Assembly (NCBI GenBank): GCA_027625915.1
Contig: JANTQA010000023.1
Span: 1,302,001 to 1,366,000, forward strand
Reading direction: 5' to 3'
Source: Anaeramoeba flamelloides
Lineage: Eukaryota > Metamonada > Anaeramoebidae
DNA: 64,000 nucleotides
This document shows positions 1-10,850 of the stretch, piece by piece; within the stretch, counting starts at the first letter, position 1, and each line of letters opens with the position of its first letter. The notes beneath the pieces were generated by a model that saw nothing but the letters and a program-made list of their open reading frames with translations, did no database searches and was not told where the DNA came from. The translations under genes were made by a program, and so were the position numbers.

Positions 1-115
1 CAAAATTATTTTCAATTTCAATGAAATTGTATTATTGTGATTGTTTGGACCGTTTGAACCGTTTGAACCATTTAACTGTGTTTGTGAAAAATTTTGAATT
101 TTAGTTAACATTGTC
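1..115 (+). repeat. Dispersed repeat family D, tail end cut by window edge (copy D4)
   Basis: The first ~115 bases match 60897-60985 closely: both share a stretch beginning CAAAATTAT, a block reading TATTATTGTGATTGTTTGGA, and an ending near GAATTTTAGTT. That segment is the tail of the family D element at 60.46-60.99 kb, so this copy enters the window from the left. It is non-coding as far as can be seen. Confidence 0.6.
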
Positions 116-640
116 ATTATTAATTATTTATTTATTCTTAATAATAATCCAAATTCTTTGTTAGTCTTACAACATTTAAAAAAAAGATACCAGTTTTCTG
201 ATCTTGATTTTATATGATATTTTTAATTCTTAAAATTGGTTAATTTTTTACCTTTTTGATCGAAACAATCATTTTCCTAATCGAACTGCAATCTCTTCAT
301 AATTGCCCAATTGTATGGTAAATTTACAACTGTATTTCATGTTTTAAAAAGATTGTTTGGTATGTAAACTTTATTTCGAAGTTTATTTATTGGAATTGGT
401 AGTTTTGTTTTTTCTCAATAAAAATCGTATAATTTTGTTTTTTCATTTTTTGTATAATTTTTCAATGAACCTATTTTGAATAAAATAACATACCCGTTAA
501 TTCAATCAATAGTAATATTTGACTTAATTTTATCTTTGATACTTTATGAATAGATTCACTAACAAAGAGAAATTTTCAATGAAATGTAAATAAAAATGTA
601 ACACCCCACCTTTTTTGGGAAAATACCTTAGATACACAGA
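115..640 (+). repeat. Dispersed repeat family C, copy C1, just 3' of Ras
   Basis: This ~0.5-kb stretch aligns by eye with 1685-2215 and 41190-41760. Shared landmarks in the same order are TTGTTAGT, CTGATCT-GATTTTAT, CTTTTTGATC, AATTGCCCAAT, AACTGTATTT, TAACAAAGAGAAA and an end near GGAAATACCTTAGA. No open reading frame is conserved between copies, so it looks like a non-autonomous or fully decayed element. Confidence 0.6.
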
Positions 641-1039
641 TAAATATCTAAAACAATTCAGATAAAAGATAAACAAACAATAAAAAAGTTAGTATGCCAA
701 ACATTTATTTCTTTCCCCTTTTAGACTTTCAATATAATTTTGTTTTCAATAAAACGAGAATAATTGGAACTTTCGTTCCCCTTTTCTATTATTAGAATAA
801 AAATTATTAATTGATAAATAAATATACTCATAATTACATGTAATATATTATTTTAAAAAATCAATTAAAAAAAAAAAAACAAAAAAACAATAAAGAAAGA
901 TTTTGTTTGTTGAAAAAGGGTTTCAAAATTTAAAAAAAAAAGAAAGAAAAAGAAAGAAAAAAATTAATTTAATAACTTTTAAAAAAATAAAAAAAACCCT
1001 AGGAAATAAATTAAATTAAATAAAATAATGATTAAACGT

Positions 1040-4000
1040 TTATAGAATTATACATTTTTTTTTTTTTTTTTTCTTTTGATTAGTTGTAATTTTTTTTGGC
1101 ATTATCTTTCGAACTTCTCGAACTAAACTAAAAAATGATTCTTCTACATTTTTACCAGTTTTGGCTGATGTTTCAAAAAATGGACATTGGTATTTTTCAG
1201 ATAATTGTATCCCCTCTTCTGTTGTCACATTTCTTTCACCTTCAAGGTCTACTTTATTTCCAATCAACACTAGCGGTATTTTGAGTTCATCTTTAATTTT
1301 ATAAATTTGTTTATAATAGGTTTCTAAAGTTTTTTGTGAATCCTTTGTAACAATGGAATAAACAAAAAGAAAACCATGGCCCTTTCTCAAGTACTATTAT
1401 TTTATTTTAAAACGATTTTTGATTTTAAATTATAGATAAGAATAAGCAAATGTAATACACAAAATTAAAAAGATAAATAAATTTAAAGTGAGTTATTTTT
1501 GAATAGTTTTGATAATATTTTTTAAGATCAAAGGATACAAAAAAAAAAAAAAAATTCTAATTATATTGGAGCTTTGATTAAAAAAAAAAAAATATTTCAC
1601 CAATAAGCTATTTCCAAAAAAATGTGTGTGCAAATTTATTTTTAAATATCTTTTTTAAAACTCAATCCAAATAAAACTATTTAAATTTACAAAATGATTA
1701 TTAATCATTTATTGTTTATTAATAATAATCTAATTTGTTTGTTAGTATGTAATTACTTTAATAAAAGATATTAAAAATTTCTGATCTCGATTTTATAAGA
1801 TATTTTTTGAGGAGGTGAAAATTGGTCGATTTATTTATTTCTTTTTGATCATAAAATTGTTTTCAGAAGAGTTTTAATCTCAATGTAATTGCCCAATATA
1901 AGAGAAAATTTAAAACTGTATTTTAAGTTTTAAAAAATTGTTTGCTCCCTTGTCTTTTTTTCAAATTTTTTTATTGAAATTGGCAGTTTATTTTTCTTCA
2001 AAAAAAGTTGTATATTTTGTTTTTCATTTTTTAGAAATATCTAATGATTGTATTTATTTCAAAATACAATAGATATTGATCTAATTGGTATTAATATCTC
2101 TTTTAATTTTATCTTTGACAATTTACGAATAGAAAAACTAACAAAGAGAAAATTTCAATGAAATTTAAAAAAAACAATCTATCACTTTATTGGAAATACC
2201 TTAGAGTACCAGTCCTAATTGACAAATAAAACACATTTTCAGAATTTTAATTTCTAATACTTTATTAAACATATTTCAAAATTTCTTTTTCTTCTTAACA
2301 TGAAATAATTTCATAAAAAAAATCAAAATTTAATAACCAATAAACTTTTGTTCATTAAAAGATTAATTTTTCATTTCATTTCTTTTAATAACTTTCTGAT
2401 AAAAAAAAAAAAATGAAGAATTAAAATATTTGTTAAAATAAAATTAAAGAAGTAAAATTATCAATTCCTTGAATCCCAAACTATTTTTCAAAAATTTAAC
2501 TCGCTTTATCCTATTAATTGAAGTTTTTTTGAGGGTTTTATCCCATATTCAAATCACAAAAATATTTTTAATTTTTTGGATGAGTATCATTTTTTCTAAA
2601 TTTTGTTTTTCTTTTGTTTTTCTTTTTCTTTTTCTTTTTTATTGTTTAATTTTTCTTTTATCTTTTTTTCTTTTTCTTTTTCTTTTTTTTGATTCTTTTT
2701 TCTATTTTTTTTTTTTTTTTTTTTTTTTTTTTCGATTTCTTTTCTTTTTGCAAAAGATCATGTGGAAAAAAAAAAGATATTTGAAAAGACAAATAATAAC
2801 TAAGAAAATTGGGACTATGAAATGTCTTTTAAAATGAATTTAATTATTAGTAAAAAACCTTCTTGTTAAACTTTTTTCAGTGAAAGTTCAGTAATAAAAA
2901 AATCTCTTTATTCTCTTTTCAAAAGTTCTGACTCACCTTTTTTATGTTTTTGATTTTATTTTTTTTTTAATATTTTAAAATATCAAGTTTTTATATATTT
3001 GTAATGAAATAAAAGCGAATTATGAATAAGATTTAATTGCTAGTTGTTCTTGAACACTAAAGGATATATTTTTTTTCCAATTTATTATTTCAGGTTAATC
3101 ACAATTTTTGAAATGGAGTTTTGTTTGAATTTTTATGGTGGGTGGAAAATGTTAGACTGATAAAAAGAGTTATTAATCATTTTTAATTTCGAATATTTGT
3201 GTAATTGAAAATAAAAACATTTTAATATTGGTTATTTTTTTATAAATATACTTTAATAAACTTGAACAAAGTTCACTTACAAGAAGGGTCTTGAAAATTT
3301 TCATTTCTTTTTATTTTTACTTTTTACACCCTCGCCCTCACCCTAAAGAGTTAAGTACTAAAAATTCGCCCATGTGAAGTTAGGTTTCCCAGAATTTAAA
3401 AGAATAGAGCAAAATTAAAAAAATTTCACTATTCTTTTGAATTTTGAAAAAGTGACATTTGTTTTCTTGAGGTTTTCTATTTTATTTGTTAAGGGGGTAA
3501 GTACATTTTTCATTTTTTGAGTGCCACCATTTATGTGAAACCGAATTATTTAAATCATTTCTTTTACCCAATTTATTGATATTTTAATAAATATGGGGGG
3601 GATATATCATAGTATAATATATTTTCATACCAACTCAAAAATTGAAATCAAAAAAATGAAAAGATTTGATCAAGAAAAAATATATAAAAATCATTTATTT
3701 CTTGATCTTATCTGTAACCTTTGATACAATTACTTCTTCTTTATTTGGTTTTCTTTTTAATTCTTCATGAGAATACCTTTATTTGTAAAAATTTTTGAGA
3801 AACAATTTACTTTTTATTTCTAAAATAATTTCCTAAAAAAGAATTTTAAAAATCCTATTTTCATTTAATTCATCTAATTCTTTTTTTGTTTCAGAAAATA
3901 GGATCGTTTTTAAATTCCTTCTACAGAAATAAAGATTTATTGGATAAATTCTTTTTGATTTGATAATTATTTATTTTACATTAAATTGAAAACTCAAAAT

Positions 4001-5865
4001 AATTCTGAATTTTGATTGATTTTTTCTCAATTTTTCTTTTTATTTTGTGTTGAATCTTTTTGTATTTTAAATATTTTTTTGATCTCAAGAATTGAATCTC
4101 TTTATATTTTAATTTTTGAAATAGTACTCTTTGGTTTGGTTTGGTTTGATAAAAATATTTGAAATTTAGAATTTTGAAAGGCAAATTTGTGTACAAAATT
4201 CCTTGTAAAATAATAATAAATAGTAATGGGCAAGAAATTCAAGATTATAAATTGTTTGGGATTCATTTACAAATTAAGAAGAAAAAGAAAATAAATCTTC
4301 GAAAATATACTTTGATCGATTTTTTTTTTTAATTCTTGATTTCAAACAAATTTATCTGGAAAGGTGATCTTTCATGTTTGGTGTTCTAAGAAAATATTTG
4401 TTTCAAATACACACCCTTTCGGGTCTATTTTTTTTGGTTTACTCTTAGATTAATTTCATTCATTTGTTTAAACACATTTCTAGATTAAAAATCAAATGAA
4501 ATAAAACTCAAAAATTTAATCAAAAAAAATGTTCAAAAAATTGAAAAATGAAAGATTCAACTCTGAATTCGCTTTCTGTTCACAAATAGAGCAGCGAATG
4601 ATATTTTGCTTTCAAAGTTTCAATATCTGGTGGAACTCAAAAAATCTTTTTTTAGTAATGTTTTTCGCAATTAAAATTTTTCAGAATGGTAAAATGTACC
4701 AACTTCCTTAACCAAAACTAAAGTCGATGAATTAAATGAAAATAGGAAGTTCAAGATTCATTTTGGAAATTCTTTGGAAATAAAAAGTAATTCTGGTATT
4801 TAAATTCTAAATGGAACAAATTTTCACCTCCATTTTTAATTTCCTTTTACAAACAAAGTTTTCAAATCACAACCTACTTATTTGAGAACTCTATTTATTA
4901 AAGAAAAATGGAAAAGGAAGTGCAAATTTTTCCAATTTAGAATTCAAATACCAGTATCTTAATCAAAAATTTTCCAAACAAAAGTTTTTCTATTCAGAAT
5001 TCAAAAATAAAACCAAACAAAGAAGAAGAAATTTTACCAAATGTTACAGAGAAGATCAGCAAATAAAAGATTTTTATTTATTTTTTTTTGATCAAATTTT
5101 TTTATTATTTTGATTTCCTTTTTTTAATTGGTAGGTCAATATTTTATATGAGGATATATCCCACACTTTCGTATTTATTAAAATATTAATGTATTTTGTT
5201 AATTAAATGTTTTATAATGATTCAATTTCGAATAAACTGCTTAACTCAAAATTGATAAAATGTACTTACTCTCTTTAAATTGGCTGGATAAAAAATTCCC
5301 ATTTATTTGGAATTTATCGGTGCTTTGCTTTTCGAAAATGAGAAAGAATTCAAGAAAGAAATAACCAATTGACAACATAATCAAAGAAATTTTTTTTCTC
5401 ATTAATGGACGGAAAGTCAATCAAAAATTACATCAAATTTTTGTCAAGTATCAACTTTTTTTTTTTTTTCTTTTTTTTTGAAAAATTTTTGTTTGGATTT
5501 GAAGAAACAAAAAAACAAGGATTAAATCTAAAAAAGAATTAAAAGGGAAAATGACTTGCTTGGTCTCTCATGGCAGAAAATTCTTCTTGTCCAGCTGTAT
5601 CTAAGATATCAAGCAAACAAGTTTGTTCGTCAACAACTATCTGTTTTCGATAAGTTTCTATTAAAACATGCAAAAAAAAAATATTTTTGTTTATTTTACA
5701 CAAAAAACAAAAAAAAAAAAAACAAAAGAAAGGAGATAACAAACCCTCGATTGTTGGATCATATGAAGTAATAAATTGGTTTTGTAAAAATTGTATTGTA
5801 AGAGCTGTTTTTCCAACACCCCCAGTACCCACAACTGCAAGAATAGTTGAATCCTTTGAACTCAT
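1040..5865 (-). CDS. Ras family small GTPase, three exons
   Basis: A complete classical Ras. Exons are 5865-5745, 5657-5560 and 1393-1040, giving 190 residues (typical Ras is ~189). G1 is GTGGVGKT (residues 13-20, both switch glycines kept, Thr for the usual Ser). Switch I is YDPTIEETYRKQ, formed across the first splice junction. Switch II is [15 protein letters not shown]4 is NKVDL and G5 is ETSAK. The C-terminus has seven lysines followed by CIIL, a CAAX box ending in Leu, so geranylgeranylation and a polybasic plasma-membrane anchor are expected. Intron 1 (87 nt) runs GTTTGT to AATAG. Intron 2 starts GCAAGT after MRDQ and ends AATAG before YLRKG, with no residue lost or gained. It should switch between GDP and GTP states to signal from membranes. 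It lies on the same strand as the RasGAP-like gene. Confidence 0.95.
1685..2215 (+). repeat. Family C repeat, copy C2, inside Ras intron 2
   Basis: Matches copy C1 (115-640) and C3 (41190-41760) in the same order of landmarks, ending TTGGAAATACCTTAGAG. C1 and C2 are in direct orientation and sit on either side of Ras exon 3. Confidence 0.6.
3385..3470. repeat. Foldback hairpin, family F, copy F1
   Basis: The left arm contains CCCAGAATTTAAAAGAATAG and the right arm CTATTCTTTTGAATTTTG, which pair with few mismatches around a short A/T spacer. The same arm sequence recurs at 8.2-8.45 kb and three times at 40.3-40.9 kb. It is followed by TTTTCTTGAGGTTTTCTAT, also found near 40.88 kb. Confidence 0.65.
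4786..4960. repeat. Foldback element with ~50-bp imperfect inverted arms
   Basis: The left arm reads TTCTGGTATTTAAATTCTAA and the right arm TTAGAATTCAAATACCAGTA. Complementarity continues inward through AATGG-A-AAATTT-CAC and CC-TTTTCCATTTTT. It lies in Ras intron 2 and looks like a small non-autonomous element. Confidence 0.55.
4960..5230 (+). repeat. Dispersed repeat family B, copy B1
   Basis: Resembles 23100-23350: both run from TTTCCAAACAAA through AAATGCTACAGA (here AAATGTTACAGAG), TTGATTATTTT, ATTTCGATT/ATTTTGATT and a block near ATATCC-ACA-TTTC-TATTTATT. Non-coding, diverged. Confidence 0.45.
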
Positions 5866-8039
5866 AATTAGTCTTTGATAATTTTAAAAATACAAAAAAT
5901 GACAAAATTTATTTCTCAATACGACAAAAAAAGAACAAAAATTGTAGTTACTTTTTTTCCTTAACAATACCTTTGTTTTTTAAAATTTGTTCCAAATTTT
6001 GAAAGGAATTAAAAGATCAAAATTCAATAACTTTTACTTTAAAAGTATACACAATTCAAACTTTTTAAAAGCTTACCATTTAAACAACTTTACACTTTTT
6101 GGTTTTCATAAAAAGAGTTTCAGGTTGTTAACAGCTAACAGAGATTTAACTTTTTGATAACTATCTAAAATTTCAATTAAATTGAAAATGTTATCTTTGG
6201 TTAATTATGATTTTTTACCTTTTTTTTGGTTTATAAAAGTTTGTATCAAGAATTTGAACTTTTACAAAATATGAAAGAATATCAGAACCGAAATCTTGCA
6301 GAATGTCAGCCTGAAAGTTCCAAATAGTCTTGAAAGTATTTGTATGGATTGTGTTATTCTTGTAATGAATGCTTTTTGTTATTTTGAAAAAATTTTCATG
6401 AAAAAATAAACTGTATAACCCCAACAACAAACTAGGTTGCTCAATGACACTTTTAGCAAACCAAAAGTAAAAAAGATTATGTTTTGGTGAAAAAGCACAA
6501 TTATTATTTTTCTCTTATTTGTCGCAAAATAATCTAACAATAAGAAATTTCAAAAATCTCAACTTATAGTTTAGTTGATAAAAAAAGGATTTAGTTCGTT
6601 GGTTTGTTTATAGTAAAACGGAAAAAATTTTCACTTCATTTTATTTTTTTCTTTTATTTATTACTTTTATAATTTTTAAAATAGATTGATCTTTATGATC
6701 TCAAGTTTTTTATGATACCGATTTTTTATGTGTATTTCAGGTGATAAAAAACCTTAATGAAATCAGATTTTGATAACTGAAAAAAGAAAATTAATTAATT
6801 TTTGATCTTTTTTTAACTGTTAAGAGAAAAATGTTTGACATAGAAAAATGGTTTGACACCCTTTTTAATTGTAAACATTAGTAAAATTGAAAATCAAATC
6901 CTATTGATAACAAGGTGAATTTTATATAAATCCAGGTTTAAAGGCGATACAAGTTCATTAATCTGTGATGCGTGTAGAATACTCATTTGAGTGGTTGATA
7001 ACTAAAGTAGATCATGCTATTTTAACAAAAATCCAAGTTTTGGTTAAGTTTATAATTAATTCTGAAAATGGTAGTTTTTTTAACTTGCTTTAGATTATAA
7101 GAGATAAGGTTTTTAAAAAGTAGAATAACATTAATCGTTATTCTAATAAGTAGATTATTGTTATTTTCTTTAGTTATTTCACAAAGGAAAGAAATTAAAA
7201 ATAAATTTCAGTAAGGTTCCCAATTAAAATTGCAGTCCAACTATTTTTCTCTGTTCAATATTTTTCTCTCAACAGTAAATATCAAAAACAACTGCTTTTA
7301 TCTTGAACTTTTTAATATTTTCATTGTTTGATTACTAATGAAAAATGTGTTTACTTTTTTCCTTCATATTAGTTGATAATTTAACAGAACAGTAATTTGA
7401 TGTATTGATGGACCCAAAATTATTTCACATTTATTTTGCAAATACCAGAAAGTACCGAATTATACAATCCTAACAAAAGTACCCTGGAGGGTTTACAAAC
7501 AAAACAATTCTTATTACAAAGAAGATTTTTTGTATTTTAACATACACAAATTAAATTAGATCGATCAAAAATTTAAACTAACAAATTTTAGATTATTTGT
7601 ATGGATACATTAAAATTGAAACCTCGGCAAATCTTTTTGAAATAATTAAGTAATTCATTAACTATTGAAGAAACTGAAACAGTTGTATTGACATGATAGT
7701 TTATTTCAATAAGAATGCTTTCATTTTTTCGAAAATAGAAAGTTAATTTGTTACTTTTTTACATTATTAATTGCCCAGGTTTAAAAATTTACTTTTTTAA
7801 TTTCTATATATTGTTATAAAAATTGGGTAAGAGAAAAATTTTTTTGGGGGATAAATTAGATCCTATTTAAAAAAATTTTTTATCTTGAAATCATTTTAGG
7901 TACGACCATTTCAAAACACTTAAAAAATCAAAGAGTTCATTATTTGTTTATCTAATCTCAATTTTTATTGTTTGGTATGATTAAAATCATTTGTATTAAA
8001 TTATTAGAGTTAAAAATCGAATTTCTTGCTATATACCAA

Positions 8040-8040
<1 letters not shown>
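5866..8040. other. Intergenic DNA upstream of Ras
   Basis: No gene or RNA recognised. At 7208 the sequence TTTCAGTAAGGTTCCCAATT matches the inner end of the MITE at 59.08-59.50 kb, but no partner end was found nearby, so it may be a solo relic. Confidence 0.4.

Positions 8041-8041
<1 letters not shown>

Positions 8042-8083
<42 letters not shown>
8042..8083. repeat. (TTA)n microsatellite
   Basis: About fourteen uninterrupted TTA units followed by TATAATTTAAGG. Confidence 0.95.
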
Positions 8084-8085
<2 letters not shown>

Positions 8086-8214
8086 ATTTAAGGAGAGGAG
8101 ATTCGACATGAACACATTTATCTTTACAGTTATACTTTTTTTAATTTCATAAATGAAAAGAAAAATTTCTAAATTTTATTTTTATTTCTCAAATTTAATA
8201 TAACTAAAATTACC

Positions 8215-8290
8215 TTTTCTCGAATTTACGAGAATTGAGAAAAATCAAGGTTTTTACTCAATTATTTCTAATTCTGAAAAACCACCATTA
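8215..8290. repeat. Foldback hairpin, family F, copy F2
   Basis: Arms TTTACGAGAATTGAGAAAAA and TTTTTACTCAATTATTTCTA pair imperfectly around a short loop. It is a diverged relative of the clean hairpin F3, 80 bp downstream. Confidence 0.5.
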
Positions 8291-8371
8291 TTTTTTTTTT
8301 TTAATTTGAGAAATTAACAAAAAATTTAAATAAATTTTCGGTTTATTTCTACATTCAAAAAAAAACACCGT

Positions 8372-8446
8372 TAGGTTTTCCAGAATTTAAAAGAATTGAG
8401 TCAAATCAAAGCTTTTACTCAATTCTTTTGAATTCTGGAAAACCTA
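8372..8446. repeat. Foldback hairpin, family F, copy F3 (best preserved)
   Basis: A 30-nt arm at 8372-8401 (starting TAGGTTTTCCAGAATTTAAA) and its reverse complement at 8417-8446 (ending GAATTCTGGAAAACCTA) match at 29 of 30 positions with a 15-nt loop. It is followed by AGGCACTTGACGGCTCTCTA, similar to the GGCACTC..GTAC motifs after copies near 40.5 and 41.0 kb. Confidence 0.85.
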
Positions 8447-9056
8447 GGCACTTGACGGCTCTCTACGGCACTTACAGAAACCATAAAATTTCATTTTGTG
8501 TCTTTTCCATAGATACAATTTAGGTAAAATTATAACTCATCTGACAGTTTTTCTTTTCAAAATGAAAAGAGACAGATTGATTTTTAAATAAAATAATAGA
8601 GAGAAAGATAGAAAAGGATGAAATAAAAAAAAAAAAAATTATCTTGTACATATTTTGAAAAATTAATAAAATTCAATCAAATAAACAAACAATAAAAAAA
8701 ATCTATAATCCAAAATATTTCATGAAAGGAAAAAAAGTAATATATAAGTAGAAATAAAATAACTTATTAAACTCTAAAAATTGAATGAATTATTATTATT
8801 ATTATTATAATTTTGTTTTAGATTCAAAAATATATTAATTTTTTAAATACAAACAAGAAAAAAAAAAAAAAATCACAAAAATAATAATACTTTAAGGGAG
8901 AAGCCAAGGTAAAGAAAAATTTTTAACTTTTTTACAATTTTAAAAAGGATCAGAAAATAACATTACTTACTTTAGTTCTAACTCATTGATTTTTATTATT
9001 TAAAGTACTTCATTCATTAGATTTTTTTAAATTTTTTTTCAAAGTCTCAAAGAAAT

Positions 9057-9151
9057 TGCCACAATAGAATGTTGGGTTGAATGGCTTAAAATAGTGTCTT
9101 GAATGTTGAATGACTTATCTTTCAACCTTATCTCAACATAATATTGTGGCA
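9057..9151. repeat. 95-bp foldback with TGCCACAATA ends
   Basis: Starts TGCCACAATAGAATGTTG and ends CAACATAATATTGTGGCA, a ~30-bp imperfect inverted repeat. Internally it repeats GTTGAATG and TTGAATGACTTATC. It could be a very small MITE; no clear target duplication was found. Confidence 0.6.
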
Positions 9152-9234
9152 TTTAATTTATTCATTTTTAATTTTTTCATCATTTTAGATTTTTTTTAAT
9201 TATGAAAACAAAAAGCAATAAGAAATATTTTTTT

Positions 9235-9495
9235 ATCAGAAACATTTGGAATGAATGGATTTTGTTTATAATGAACAACAAATTTACAATCTGGAGAATC
9301 ACAAAACTATACATGAATGGGACTTAAATAGCTAGAAGGATTACAGATAATAATAATTATCCCAAAAAATCACTTGCTAGGATTTTAAATCGGTGGATTT
9401 GGTGGAATTGGAGAAGTGAATATGATTATATTTTATCAAAGTTTAAACTACAAAATATTCAAGTTATAAATCAAGTTCAAAATTTAAAAATCTAG
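9235..9495 (+). pseudogene. Decayed coding remnant, possibly a transposase HTH region
   Basis: The frame from 9241 to the TAG at 9493-9495 is open apart from one stop and encodes WNEWILFIMNN, FTIWRITKLYMNGT and IARRITDNNNYPKKSLARIL followed by NRWIWWNWRSEYDY. The amphipathic helix-turn-helix pattern and rich Trp/Arg content are unlike the surrounding A/T noise. No family assignment is secure; it could also be a stray exon. No start codon or splice context was found. Confidence 0.25.
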
Positions 9496-9969
9496 TCCAT
9501 TTACTAATTGATTAAATAGATACCACCAAATAATAAAAAAATAATTTTTCTCCTTTAGATTTTAAATATTAACAGAATGATATATTAAAAAATATTGATT
9601 ACTTTTTCTAGGTATTTCAATTTTTATTATCCTGTTTATTATATTTTTTCTAAACAAATAAATAAAAATAAAATCCGAAAGAATTAATTTAAAACTATAA
9701 AAGTTTCTAATTTTTTTTGAAAAATCAATATCCACAAAATCTATTATATCACTTTTAAACTTCCTACTCTAAACCTTTGTAAAAACATATCTAATCTAAT
9801 TTACACTTTATCAGTTATAAAAAAAAACAAAATATTGAAATTTCATTTTAGAATAATTCAAAATATTTATCATTTTATATATTAATATATATATATATAT
9901 TTCACCATTTTATTATTTATTTTTTTAAAATAGAGTTTTAACGAATTATTTTAATAACACCAATATCAA

Positions 9970-10470
9970 TCTAAACCCCATTCCAAAAATTTGGACACAT
10001 CCAAAATCCAAAATAGGCAAAAAAAACCCTAATTTATTGTATTTTTCCAAACCTAATATAAAACAACATTTAAATAACCCAGTATTAATGTTTTAATAAG
10101 TTATCATTTTAATCCAAATAAAAGAAAAAAAAAATATTAAACTCAAAAATATAAACAGGCGTGTCCAAAATAATGAAACGAGCGGAACAAAAAATGTATT
10201 TTGCTAAATTTGTTGAAATTTCATCAACAATTGTTGATCGATCAAATACTAAGATACCGATGACCAATTATATGTTATTTTCCAATTTAACAAACTCAAC
10301 ACTAACCTTCTATCAACCATTGAAAAAAAATTTCGAGATCTGACGAAACAAATTACGTAACTTGCAAAAAGTATATGAAAACAAAACAAAAAAGACAAAA
10401 AATAAAATTGTTTGTAAAATCAAAATTCTTTCCAAATTGAATTTAAAGTGCAGTAATGATGTTCTTTCCA
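9970..10470 (+). repeat. Family D repeat, copy D1
   Basis: The left part is bounded by inverted ends: AAATTTGGACACATCC near 9986 and GGCGTGTCCAAAATAATG near 10158. The tail at 10175-10470 contains AAATTTGTTGAAATTTCATC and TGTTGATCGATCAAAT and ends like copies D2 (35930-36330, opposite strand) and D3 (60464-60985). A 60-codon open frame at 10161-10343 is not kept open in the other copies, so it is not called as a gene. Confidence 0.65.
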
Positions 10471-10850
10471 CTGTTTAAATTATGTCGAAATTTTTGGAAT
10501 CTAGTTTATAACAATTTTCTCAAATAGTTAGATAAAATTAAAAATTATTTCTTTTCAACTTCTATTTATTTCCTATAAATTAATTATTTTTTTAAATGCA
10601 ACAATTAGTGTTAAAACGTGTATTATATGACCATTTTTACGAGAATACATAAGATTCAAAACCTTCGTATTTTCAGCAAAAATGGTAAATTTAAAAAAAC
10701 AAAAAAAAAAATCAAATTTTTTGAATATTTTTTATTTTAAATTTTTTTTAACAATAAATAAATAAAAAAAATAATTTATCCCATTTAAAAATTTAATATA
10801 AATCAGAGAATGATAATACGAAATGTTATGACGACAATTTAAGATTATAA

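Larger units (their letters stand above)
1394..5559 (-). other. Ras intron 2, 4166 nt, GC-AG type
   Basis: The intron is bounded by A|GCAAGT and TAG|T, the usual strong context of a GC-AG intron. Every other intron resolved in this window is below 260 nt. The body holds a family C copy, an F-type hairpin, a foldback near 4.8-4.96 kb, a family B copy, long T and A runs (for example 2705-2732) and no convincing gene. T-rich open frames at 2469-2837 and A/T-rich ones at 3981-4196 are low complexity. Confidence 0.8.

Noticed and set aside
2469-2837. A 122-codon open frame in Ras intron 2
   Set aside because: It is almost entirely Phe/Leu/Ser from T-rich low-complexity DNA and lies within the intron defined by perfect Ras exon joining.
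10161-10343. A 60-codon plus-strand frame in repeat D1
   Set aside because: The same sequence in copies D2 and D3 is not open in this frame, so there is no sign of protein selection.
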